The notes below the pieces were generated by a model. The model did no database searches and was not told where the DNA came from. It was given only the letters and a program-made list of their open reading frames with translations. This document shows positions 7,472-13,526 of a DNA stretch of 13,526 nt, piece by piece (within the stretch, counting starts at the first letter, position 1; each line of letters starts with the position of its first letter). The position numbers and the translations under genes are program-made. Source of the DNA: Turicibacter sp. (GTDB lineage Bacteria > Bacillota > Bacilli > MOL361 > Turicibacteraceae); the NCBI GenBank assembly GCA_030531025.1, contig JAUMTV010000083.1:1-13526 (forward strand). Reading direction: 5' to 3'.

Positions 7472-8872
7472 TTATTCATCAAAGTCTGGATCGATATTTA
7501 AATCAAAATAAAATTTTACTCCTCGATCTGTATTCATGACACCGTATTTACTATGATGCATTTGTAAAATTTTACTTGTAATTAATAACCCAAGACCTGT
7601 CCCTCCACTATCTCGATTTCGAGATTTTTCAAGACGATAGAATGGCTCCCAAATTCGATCAATTTCAGCTTCAGGAATAAATATCCCTGTATTTTCAATC
7701 TCAAATTTCACTTTATCATCTTGACGTTTAAGTGTTACATATATATGATCTCCATCTGGAGTATAGCGGATCGCATTTGAATATAAATTTGTGACAGCTG
7801 TCATAATCTGTTCTGAATCAGCTTCGACATAAACATCATCTAAATCAAGATGGATGTGCAAACATTTCTCACCCATTAAGTGTTCAACCTTTTTATTTAA
7901 ATGTTCAATAAGCATTTTAAAATTGAAGCTACTATATTCTAAAACATCTTCTGGGTTTTCCATCTTCATATAATTTAATGTATCTTGGACCATCATTGTC
8001 ATTCGGTCTACTTCTTCAACGATTGACTCTAGCTGTACTTTCACATCGTCTTGCGACATTGGTTTTGATTTAACACGTGTAGCAATCCCTTTAATAATCG
8101 TTAAAGGTGTTTTTAATTCATGAGAAATAGTTGCAAAGAAGTTTGAGCGCATTTGCTCAAACTCGCGCTCTCGTGCAATATCATCTTGAAGACGCTCATT
8201 TGCTTCCTTAAGCTGTGTTAACGTCTTATTTAAGTTATCACTCATGACATTAATATTTGTAGCCAACTCTTCCAACTCATCATCAGATGTTACTTTACAT
8301 TTTTCTGAGAAGTTAATATTAGCAATATTAGCAGTTACACGTTTCATATGTAAAAGTGGCTTAGTAATATGCTCTGTTAACCAAATAGCAAAAAATAATA
8401 CTAAAATAGCTAATATCATAAAAATAAAAATATAGTAATTCGTAAAAACAGATAACATTTCTCCAAGGACTTGCAATGAATAAGAGATCTCAATAATCCA
8501 TTGCTCCCCACCTTTAAAGGTTATTTTAGTATAATAATGATAAACTGTTACATTTTCTTCATTTGTGGATTCGAAGAAAATATCATTATTAGTTAAACGA
8601 TCTAAATTTAACTGTGAAGTATCTGAACTATGAAGCTTATATTGAATAAGATACTCACTTTTAAGATCGTTCATATATGAAAAGAAATCATTCGTATAGC
8701 GCTCAAAATTTGGTACTTCTTCTTTTATATCATAAACTAGTTGATAAATTTGATTTTGTTTGTAACTAGGATAAGCAAAATCATAAAAATAGTACTGGGC
8801 TGCAATATCTAAACTAATTGTTGCAAAAAACAAGCCAAAAAGTAATAAGAAAATCTTTGTAGCTAACCGCAA
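7472..8872 (-). CDS. Sensor histidine kinase (HAMP, HisKA, HATPase_c)
   Basis: This 466-residue membrane kinase has a membrane helix at about 5-25, an extracellular sensor of ~115 residues (26-140) with no recognised fold, and a second helix (145-165). HAMP (165-220) and a coiled linker follow, then HisKA with the phospho-acceptor His251 in FFATISHELKTPL. The ATPase domain shows the N box (NLYSNAIRYTP, 362-372), a G1-like ENTG (393-396), the F box (WEPFYRLEKSRNRDSGG) and G2 GTGLGL (424-429). It should phosphorylate the regulator encoded two bases upstream. The start is a TTG (8872-8870); its GAGGTG site lies inside the last codons of the regulator gene, so translation is probably coupled. The signal is unknown. 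The overall layout resembles VanS/CssS-type envelope sensors, and nearby envelope genes fit such a role only loosely. Confidence 0.93.
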   Translation of the reverse strand: MRLATKIFLLLFGLFFATISLDIAAQYYFYDFAYPSYKQNQIYQLVYDIKEEVPNFERYTNDFFSYMNDLKSEYLIQYKLHSSDTSQLNLDRLTNNDIFFESTNEENVTVYHYYTKITFKGGEQWIIEISYSLQVLGEMLSVFTNYYIFIFMILAILVLFFAIWLTEHITKPLLHMKRVTANIANINFSEKCKVTSDDELEELATNINVMSDNLNKTLTQLKEANERLQDDIAREREFEQMRSNFFATISHELKTPLTIIKGIATRVKSKPMSQDDVKVQLESIVEEVDRMTMMVQDTLNYMKMENPEDVLEYSSFNFKMLIEHLNKKVEHLMGEKCLHIHLDLDDVYVEADSEQIMTAVTNLYSNAIRYTPDGDHIYVTLKRQDDKVKFEIENTGIFIPEAEIDRIWEPFYRLEKSRNRDSGGTGLGLLITSKILQMHHSKYGVMNTDRGVKFYFDLNIDPDFDE

Positions 8873-8874
8873 CC

Positions 8875-9555
8875 TTAAATCACCTCAAATTTATACCCAA
8901 CCCCAAATACTGTATGAATATACTTAGAATAAACTCCTAATTTCTTACGAATCTTTTTGATGTGTGTATCTACAACACGCGTATCACCAAAATAATCAAT
9001 CCCCCATACCGCATCTAAAATACGATCTCGATCTAATGCAATACGATGATTTTCAATTAAAAAAACTAATAAGTCAAATTCTTTTGGTCTAAAATCAACT
9101 AATTCATTATCAATGCGAACTGTTCTTGATAATTTATTAACTACTAAACCATCAAAAGCAAGTTCATATGTTTCAACTTCGTCTTCTTCATTAGCACGTG
9201 TTAATAAACGATTAATCTTTGCTAATAATACTTTATTATCAAATGGTTTTGTCACATAGTCGTCTACTTTTAAGTCATATCCTTTCACTTGATCTTCTAC
9301 ACTAGAACGTGCCGTTAAAATCATGATAGGAACCTTAGAAACCGAGCGAATTTCTTTTAAAACAGAAAAACCGTCTTTTCCAGGCATCATTAAATCTAAC
9401 AAAACAAAATCAATTTGTTGTGAATGAAATAAGCGTAGCGCTTCATCTCCATCTTTTGCTTCAATAACATCATAATAATCTGTTAAAAAATCAACTAAAA
9501 TCTCTCTGATTTTTACTTCATCTTCCGCCACTAATACTTTATATCTTATACTCAT
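8875..9555 (-). CDS. OmpR/PhoB-family response regulator
   Basis: I chose the ATG at 9555 (226 residues), seven bases after GGAGAG. An upstream in-frame TTG at 9570 would place the ribosome site inside the gene. The receiver domain (about 5-118) has the acidic pair E11/D12, phospho-acceptor Asp54 in VLLDLMMPG, the conserved Thr81 in ILTAR, and Lys103 in TKPFD. The C-terminal winged helix (about 128-224) is of the Trans_reg_C type (FRPKEFDLLVFLIENHR, RVVDTHIKKIRKKLG, VFGVGYKFEV). It is the partner of the kinase gene that follows with a 2-base gap. Targets are unknown; the divergent small gene at 9688 is the nearest candidate. No clear promoter was found in 9556-9687 on the minus strand. Confidence 0.95.
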   Translation of the reverse strand: MSIRYKVLVAEDEVKIREILVDFLTDYYDVIEAKDGDEALRLFHSQQIDFVLLDLMMPGKDGFSVLKEIRSVSKVPIMILTARSSVEDQVKGYDLKVDDYVTKPFDNKVLLAKINRLLTRANEEDEVETYELAFDGLVVNKLSRTVRIDNELVDFRPKEFDLLVFLIENHRIALDRDRILDAVWGIDYFGDTRVVDTHIKKIRKKLGVYSKYIHTVFGVGYKFEVI

Positions 9556-9647
9556 CCTAACACTCTCCAATAGTGAAAAATATCTATTTAAAATTTAACA
9601 TAAATGAATACATTTTGTACACACGAAAAACATAGTTTTTTTATTAA

Positions 9648-9653
9648 TATAAT
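9648..9653 (+). promoter_or_regulatory. Possible -10 box for the small plus-strand gene
   Basis: A perfect TATAAT lies 34 bases before the ATG at 9688, with AGGAG at 9675-9679. The -35 position (about 9625-9630, GAAAAA) is poor, so the promoter may be weak or need an activator. The adjacent divergent response regulator is a possible one (inference). Confidence 0.35.
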
Positions 9654-9687
9654 CTAAGGAGTTTCTTTTCAGATAGGAGTTATTTTA

Positions 9688-10011
9688 ATGAAACACATAA
9701 GCCTTATTCAATTTGTCCGGATTTTTCTACTATGTATCACAGCAACTATTATTAGTTTACTATGTTTAATAAGCATAAAAATGTTAACTACTTCTAATAG
9801 AATACCTGTTTCTAACACTATTTATTCCGAAAGGATGAGCTTATCCCAAAAGGATCATTTTAGTAGTGAAAAGTGTGAAATTGTCACTGATATTAACACA
9901 CCAGAATATCTCAATGAATTAAGACAAACCTATCCGTCATGTAAGATTGTAGAAAAAACAACATTATACCAATCCAACTTTATTGATCAACTTATTGATT
10001 TATTTAAATAA
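9688..10011 (+). CDS. Small membrane-anchored or secreted protein of unknown function
   Basis: I do not recognise this 107-residue protein. It has a short basic start, one hydrophobic helix at about 8-32 (anchor or uncleaved signal) and a polar outer part of ~70 residues. Two cysteines in the outer part (63 and 85) sit in similar contexts, KCEIVTD and SCKIVEK, and could form a disulfide. The ATG has AGGAG at 8-base spacing, and a strong terminator follows 37 bases after the stop, so it looks like a real single-gene unit. It is divergent from the two-component operon and convergent with the ydcC-like gene. Such a place would suit a target or accessory sensor of the two-component system, but this is only positional. 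Confidence 0.7.
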   Translation: MKHISLIQFVRIFLLCITATIISLLCLISIKMLTTSNRIPVSNTIYSERMSLSQKDHFSSEKCEIVTDINTPEYLNELRQTYPSCKIVEKTTLYQSNFIDQLIDLFK

Positions 10012-10047
10012 GTACTTCCAAATGATACATAATTCCTCTTTTATAGT

Positions 10048-10080
10048 AAAAAGACGAGATGTCAACTCGTCTTTTTTTTA
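10048..10080. terminator. Bidirectional terminator between the small gene and ydcC
   Basis: AAAAAGACGAG (10048-10058) and CTCGTCTTTTT (10066-10076) form a perfect 11-bp stem with a 7-nt loop. Eight T follow on the plus strand, and the A run gives a T tract on the minus strand. It serves the convergent genes on both sides. Confidence 0.92.
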
Positions 10081-10084
10081 TAAA

Positions 10085-11083
10085 TTATTTTTCTGAAAGA
10101 TTAGAAACTGATGCTGCAACTGAAACTAACTCATCTGAATCTAATGTTTCTGAAACGATGAAACATTCAATTCCTCCTTCAACCCATGTTAATGAGTTAT
10201 CACTTAAAGCTCCAATTGTTCCATTAATAAATACTGGTTGCCCTGCAACAGGTTCTACACCCACTGACTCATTATATGAAACCGGCTCTTGAATCATTGT
10301 AAAGTCTTGATTACCACTAAATGTCATGATAATACGTTGACCTTCTTCAATCTCAATTGCCTGTTTGTTGACTAATGTTGTTCCTTCTGGTAAATATGCT
10401 GGGTATAATTCATCGTCCAACACATTGATTACACCCTCACCCATTGTTTCCTGAGAGTATTCCATTGTTTGTTGACAATCGAAATATCCATCTGCCATTT
10501 TTTCATCAAAATTGAATGATGTGAATTTCATTGAAACACGTGGCTCTCCTTCGCTATCTACTACATAAACTTCAACTGGAGTTAATGATTTTTTATCAAA
10601 TGTGATTTTTTGAGAAACTAAATCACGATTCCCATGATAATTCGCTTTTGTTTCAAACGTATAAGCATCTTCCCCCGATTCAAATGTAGTTTCTGCATCA
10701 TTTAAGATATCAGTTAATAATGACTGATATAAATAAACTTGTGAACTTGATAATGGCCAATCACTTTGGAACTTAAATTGCTTGTTTAATGCTGGGGTCA
10801 AAACAAAAACACCGTCAGCATTCTTTAATATGATTTGCTCATTGTTTGTTGTTTCATTTTTTAACGTAACCTTGTAATTTTCTGGTTGTTGATAAGCTAC
10901 CTCAACATTATATTGATACACTTGTCCATTATTATCAACTTCCATTACCCCAGTTGCATAATAAGACTTAGCATCTTCTAAGTTGCTTGTTAGCTTGTCG
11001 ACAACATCTTGCTGAGACATTTCTCCACATGCTGCTAATAGCACGGTAAGCACTACTGCGAACATTAAACATAATTTCTTCAT
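10085..11083 (-). CDS. ydcC: YdcC-like lipoprotein (LolA-like fold, DUF4367)
   Basis: I chose the ATG at 11083, preceded by AGAGGTGG (332 residues); the in-frame TTG at 11116 would put that site inside the gene. The signal peptide ends in a lipobox (VLLAAC, Cys19), so the mature protein is lipid-anchored outside the membrane. Residues 25-200 look like the LolA/LppX-type lipid-binding fold. They include a stretch I recall as typical of Bacillus YdcC (GVFVLTPALNKQFKFQSDWP); the C-terminal ~110 residues match DUF4367. In Bacillus, ydcC follows acpS, and here acpS lies upstream on the same strand, separated by one inverted gene and a terminator. That supports the identity. Its role is unclear; the fold suggests handling of a lipid or lipoprotein. 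Confidence 0.87.
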   Translation of the reverse strand: MKKLCLMFAVVLTVLLAACGEMSQQDVVDKLTSNLEDAKSYYATGVMEVDNNGQVYQYNVEVAYQQPENYKVTLKNETTNNEQIILKNADGVFVLTPALNKQFKFQSDWPLSSSQVYLYQSLLTDILNDAETTFESGEDAYTFETKANYHGNRDLVSQKITFDKKSLTPVEVYVVDSEGEPRVSMKFTSFNFDEKMADGYFDCQQTMEYSQETMGEGVINVLDDELYPAYLPEGTTLVNKQAIEIEEGQRIIMTFSGNQDFTMIQEPVSYNESVGVEPVAGQPVFINGTIGALSDNSLTWVEGGIECFIVSETLDSDELVSVAASVSNLSEK

Positions 11084-11217
11084 CGCTATCCACCTCTTTA
11101 TTAAGTTCAGTTTCAATTAATACTATGAGATATTAAATTAATTTATGCTTTCTGATACATAAAACTGAATGATTTATTAAATACTATAAATATCCAAAAC
11201 AGGAAGGAGCGAAAACT

Positions 11218-11418
11218 ATGTCGTTAATTCAACGTATTGCTTTGATTTTAACAGTAATTGGTGCTATTAACTGGGGACTTATTGGGTTCTTCCAATTTGA
11301 CCTTGTAGCATTCATCTTTGGTGGACAAGATGCAATTCTTTCACGTATCATCTATGCCTTAGTTGGTATTGCTGGGTTAATTAATATCGGATTATTATTC
11401 GCACCAGATCGCCACTAG
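11218..11418 (+). CDS. DUF378 (YuzA-like) small membrane protein
   Basis: The 66-residue protein is full length for the DUF378 family, with two membrane helices (about 5-24 and 41-61). The family signatures INWGLIGFFQFDLVA and IYALVGIAGL are visible. GGAAGGAG lies upstream of the ATG. Function is unknown; family members are common in Bacillota membranes. The gene is inserted, on the opposite strand, between acpS and the ydcC-like gene, and shares a terminator with acpS. Its promoter should lie in 11084-11217, where TATAAA (11185-11190) is a possible -10 with no good -35. Confidence 0.9.
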   Translation: MSLIQRIALILTVIGAINWGLIGFFQFDLVAFIFGGQDAILSRIIYALVGIAGLINIGLLFAPDRH

Positions 11419-11427
11419 TAATTCAAT

Positions 11428-11459
11428 AAAAAAATCAGCTAAAATTAGCTGATTTTTTT
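11428..11459. terminator. Bidirectional terminator between DUF378 and acpS
   Basis: AATCAGCTAA (11433-11442) and TTAGCTGATT (11445-11454) form a perfect inverted repeat flanked by seven A on the left and seven T on the right. It works in both directions. The acpS stop codon (11460-11458) lies in its T run. Confidence 0.92.
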
Positions 11460-11799
11460 ATTCCCAAATAACAAATGCAACAGCATAACTTTCACAATGA
11501 CTAATACTAATATGTATTCCATCTAATACAGGTTTTAATAAGTATGGCTTTCCTAACTCGTCGTTAACAATACTAAAATCTTGATAAGATTTTCCCTGAC
11601 AGTATGTCCCTAAAGCTTTATATAGTGCTTCTTTAACAGCCCAACGACCCGCTAAAAATTCATTTTGTCTTTTGACATGTTTAAATGATTGATACAACGC
11701 TAATTCTTCTTCACTCAATAATTTATGAATAAATCGTTCGCGTTGTTTTAACATTTCAATACGATAAATTTCAATAATATCTGTTCCAATCCCCTTCAT
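11458..11799 (-). CDS. acpS: AcpS, holo-[acyl-carrier-protein] synthase
   Basis: The 113-residue protein has the normal AcpS size. It moves 4'-phosphopantetheine from CoA to the serine of apo-ACP, which is needed for fatty acid synthesis. Motifs are GIGTDIIEI near the start (metal-binding Asp7) and GRWAVKEALYKALG (51-64, metal-binding Glu57). The C-terminal ISISHCESYAVAFVI strand is also present. The ATG at 11799 follows a strong GGAGG with 6-base spacing; the open frame further upstream lacks a ribosome site and contains the likely promoter. Transcription probably ends at the terminator that overlaps the stop, so unlike Bacillus it may not be in an operon with ydcC. Confidence 0.95.
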   Translation of the reverse strand: MKGIGTDIIEIYRIEMLKQRERFIHKLLSEEELALYQSFKHVKRQNEFLAGRWAVKEALYKALGTYCQGKSYQDFSIVNDELGKPYLLKPVLDGIHISISHCESYAVAFVIWE

Positions 11800-11826
11800 A
11801 TCTAACCTCCGATAGCTATTTCCTTT

Positions 11827-11832
11827 ATTATA
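11827..11832 (-). promoter_or_regulatory. Probable -10 box of acpS
   Basis: On the minus strand a perfect TATAAT (11832-11827) lies 27 bases before the acpS ATG, leaving a short leader with the GGAGG site. At 17-base spacing the -35 is a poor TTTATT (11855-11850). Confidence 0.45.
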
Positions 11833-11981
11833 GCTTATCTTTTGATCATAATAAAAACTTGCTAACATAAATCAATAGAAAAATGAGAAAAAATTTTTTT
11901 CTTATTGACTAAACTTTCTCAGTTGAAAAATAATCATACCTCCTTAATCTTCTAAGGGAGGGCATCTATCGAGTATCGCTC

Positions 11982-12010
11982 TTGACAATTTATTCTTTTT
12001 ACTTGATGAC
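11982..12010 (+). promoter_or_regulatory. Possible weak promoter of the transposase
   Basis: A perfect -35 TTGACA (11982-11987), a 17-base spacer and a poor -10 GATGAC (12005-12010) lie about 65 bases before the transposase ATG. Transcripts from here would start near 12016-12020 and could lack the bases needed for the full leader hairpin. Confidence 0.35.
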
Positions 12011-12019
12011 ATAAAAAAA

Positions 12020-12069
12020 GACATCCTTTCTGGAAATACTAATGGTAATCAGCCAATAGAAAGGATGTC
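12020..12069 (+). promoter_or_regulatory. Leader hairpin that hides the transposase ribosome binding site
   Basis: GACATCCTTTCT (12020-12031) and AGAAAGGATGTC (12058-12069) are perfect 12-bp complements. The right arm contains the Shine-Dalgarno AAAGGA (12060-12065), ten bases before the ATG at 12076. A transcript reading in from outside would fold this stem and block translation. IS10, IS50 and IS231 are known to use such a device against outside transcription. Confidence 0.75.
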
Positions 12070-12075
12070 ATCATT

Positions 12076-13456
12076 ATGTTACCACCATTTAAAGAATTTA
12101 TGCTTTTACCAAAAGAAATGCAAGCAACTTTTTCTGAACTAAAAATCAGTTCCCATTTACGCCAAGCTAACATAAAAAAAATCTAAAGGGTTCTCTTGTC
12201 TTTATCTCTTTGCGTTGATTTTTCTATTAACCTTTCATTATAGAATATGGTTTCAATCTAAATTCTGTGATCGTAAAGCTTCTGATTTACCAGGAAAAGA
12301 TGTGGTCTACCGCTTTTTAAGTACCTCTACTTACAATTGGCGTTGCTTCTTGCTTTCTTTAAGCTCTTACGTTATTTCACTTTGTACGAAACTCACAACG
12401 GATGATCGTGTTAATGTTTTAATTGTAGATGACTCTTTATTTGAACGTAATCGTAGTAAAAAAGTAGAGCTACTTTCAACGGTTTATGATCATGTCAGTC
12501 ATAAGTATCTCAAAGGATTTCAACTTTTAACGCTTGGATGGTCGGATGGATATTCATTTATCCCTTGTAATTTTTCATTAATGGTAAGTGCCAAGAAGTT
12601 ACTAGTCAATATTTCATCAGAGATAGATAAACGCAGTAGTGGGTATAAGCGTCGTATAGAAGCACTGATAGATGAACCCACTGTCACTCTAAACTTGGTA
12701 AAACAAACGTTATCTCAAGAGATAGCAGCTGATTACCTCTTAATGGATTCGTGGTTCACAGAAGCTCCCTTAATTAAAGAAGTGATAAATGAGGGGCTTG
12801 ATGTCATTGGGATGGTTAAAAAGACTTCTAAACGATTTTATCAGTATAAAGGAAAGAAATTCCCACTTCAAACATTGATCACACACTGTAACGTCAATCA
12901 AAAGATATTTTCTCATCAAGAGGGAAGTCTAGGATCCATTCAAGTTAAATTAAATAACGGCATTCCAGTTAAGATCGTCTTCATTCGTCATCGAAAATAT
13001 AAAACAGAGTGGTTAGCGATTTTAAGTACAAACACAAGTTTAAGTGATGAAGAAATCATTAGAATCTATGGTTATCGTTGGGTCCCCTGGCGATTATCGG
13101 AGATAATCTAATCTTCCACTGCTAGGGAATGGGACATTGAAGTGTTTTTTAAGTGCAATAAATCTCACTTAAAATGGAATAAAGAATTTCAATGTCGCTC
13201 ATATGACTCAATGATTGGACATCCAACGATTGTTTTTACACGTTATATCTTTTTAGCGTGGGAGAATCGTAAAACGAATGATCCTAAAACATTAGGAATG
13301 ATATTTTATGACTACTGTTCAGAAGTCAAAGATGTTGATTTAGAAACAGCATTAAAAGGACTCTTAACTATGGTTCAAGAAATCATGGACCTAGGAGAAA
13401 GAGAAATGACAATTAACACAGAAGTAGTAAAAAATCAACTATATAAGTCGAGATAA
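12076..13456 (+). pseudogene. IS4-like DDE transposase, broken by one frameshift and one 51-nt insertion
   Basis: The reading starts at ATG 12076 (MLPPFKEFMLLPKEMQ...), with AAAGGA upstream. After ~36 codons it stops at a TAA just past a run of eight A (12174-12181); dropping one A carries the frame on into the long middle part. That runs to a TAA at 13109-13111, inside a 51-nt insertion, and the last 108 codons follow in the same frame. Without one A and the 51 nt the product is 442 residues, a normal IS4-type size. The DDE residues are visible: Asp in LIVDDSLFERN (~119-120), Asp in LLMDSWF (~225), and Glu339 in the Y-(2)-R-(3)-E-(6)-K signature YGYRW/DIEVFFKCNK, which the insertion splits. 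It is probably inactive unless frameshifting and bypassing occur. Confidence 0.88.
13079..13133 (+). repeat. 51-nt structured insertion in the transposase, flanked by TGGG
   Basis: TGGG occurs at 13079-13082 and again at 13130-13133, exactly 51 bases (17 codons) apart. Between them, TCCC-c-TGGC (13083-13091) pairs with GCTAGGGA (13121-13128), with one bulge and one G-U pair. Inside is a perfect 7-bp hairpin, GATTATC gga GATAATC (13092-13108). An in-frame TAA follows at once (13109). Removing one 51-nt unit restores the conserved Y-R-E-K signature. It may be a tiny palindromic element with a 4-bp duplication, or a bypass-type gap. Confidence 0.7.
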
Positions 13457-13481
13457 GTTTTTTACATCGTAAAAAACTTAT
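13453..13481 (+). terminator. Perfect palindrome at the transposase 3' end
   Basis: ATAAGTTTTTTAC (13453-13465) and GTAAAAAACTTAT (13469-13481) form a perfect 13-bp stem with a 3-nt loop, overlapping the transposase stop. No T tract follows, so it may be a structural IS-end element or a barrier hairpin rather than a standard terminator. The inverted copy at 23-46 keeps the stem although its sequence differs. Confidence 0.6.
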
Positions 13482-13482
13482 A

Positions 13483-13526
13483 AGCCCTACTAATGGAGGA
13501 AACATGCTTCGCATGGTAGGTGACCC
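13483..13526 (+). repeat. Repeated IS-end segment with nested hairpins, running off the window
   Basis: Bases 13483-13502 recur in inverted form at 1-20. CCTAC (13486-13490) can pair with GTAGG (13516-13520), enclosing an unpaired TAATGGAGGAAA and a CATGC-TTC-GCATG hairpin (13503-13515). It could be the IS terminus or a structured RNA or repeat next to it. The window ends before the structure can be judged. Confidence 0.5.

Larger units (their letters stand above)
11941..13526 (+). mobile_element. IS4-like insertion sequence with broken transposase (ends not fixed)
   Basis: The element contains a DDE transposase, a leader hairpin that hides the transposase ribosome site, and a 3' hairpin. 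A diverged inverted copy of its 3' end lies at the window start. The left limit must lie between the acpS promoter region and about 11982. CCTCC-TTA..TAA-GGGAGG near 11939-11962 weakly echoes the right-end CCTCCATTAGTAGGG (minus strand), but this is too poor to call terminal inverted repeats. The right limit is at or beyond 13502 and may lie outside the window. I could not see a target-site duplication. Confidence 0.6.

Noticed and set aside
8244..8435. Plus-strand open frame opposite the kinase HAMP region
   Set aside because: Antisense to conserved HAMP and membrane segments, with no start signals.
10059..10292. Plus-strand open frame at the end of the ydcC-like gene
   Set aside because: It begins inside a terminator hairpin and is antisense to the lipoprotein gene; its composition looks like a shadow frame.
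11800..11868. N-terminal extension of AcpS up to 11868
   Set aside because: The extension contains the likely -10 box and lies upstream of the strong GGAGG site; AcpS proteins begin near the GIGTDI motif.
11939..11962. CCTCC..GGAGG hairpin as the left terminal inverted repeat of the IS
   Set aside because: It matches the right-end CCTCCATTAGTAGGG only with several gaps, so the end could not be fixed.
13142..13456. A separate small gene starting at GTG 13142
   Set aside because: It is in the same frame as the middle transposase part and directly continues the Y-R-E-K signature; the GTG encodes the Val of DIEVFFK. It is the transposase C-terminus, not a gene.
1..13526. CRISPR arrays, tRNA or rRNA genes, toxin-antitoxin or phage-defence genes
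   Set aside because: I looked for regularly spaced repeats, tRNA-like cloverleaf ends and defence-type motifs and saw none.

Overview
The window looks like low-GC Bacillota (Firmicutes) DNA. It is strongly AT-rich, Shine-Dalgarno sites are GGAGG-like, and the proteins resemble Bacillus-type proteins (RibU, RecX, UgtP-like glucosyltransferase, YdcC, DUF378/YuzA, AcpS). A gut member of the Erysipelotrichales/Turicibacter area is my guess, from general feel only. Most genes lie on the minus strand, so transcription mostly runs from high to low coordinates.

Right to left along the minus strand: acpS (holo-ACP synthase) and the ydcC-type lipoprotein keep the order seen in Bacillus, but a plus-strand DUF378 gene with a two-way terminator lies between them. 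Next come a plus-strand orphan gene for a small membrane-anchored protein, a two-component system (OmpR-type regulator, then HAMP histidine kinase), a class I/II aminotransferase, and a membrane-anchored N-acetylmuramoyl-L-alanine amidase with a large unassigned extracellular region. A UgtP-like glycolipid glucosyltransferase overlaps recX, and a GntR/UTRA regulator follows. Last is ribU, the riboflavin ECF transporter S component, behind a textbook promoter, an FMN riboswitch and a terminator. The antiterminator pairing of that switch can be read directly. Together these genes serve the cell envelope (amidase, glucosyltransferase, lipoprotein, sensor kinase), cofactor supply (RibU, AcpS) and recombination control (RecX).

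The right end (about 11.94 to 13.53 kb) holds an IS4-like insertion sequence. Its 5' leader hairpin buries the transposase ribosome binding site. The transposase frame is broken twice: by one extra base in a run of eight A, and by a 51-nt in-frame, stop-containing, self-folding insertion. That insertion lies between two matched TGG codons, inside the Y-R-E-K catalytic signature. Removing one A and the 51 nt restores a 442-residue DDE transposase. The first ~50 bases of the window are a diverged inverted copy of the 3' end of this element, so related repeat ends flank the window in opposite orientation.

Most of the window is ordinary housekeeping DNA. The parts most worth a second look are the structured 51-nt insertion in the transposase, the inverted repeat ends with matching stem changes, the FMN switch, and the orphan secreted protein next to the two-component system.
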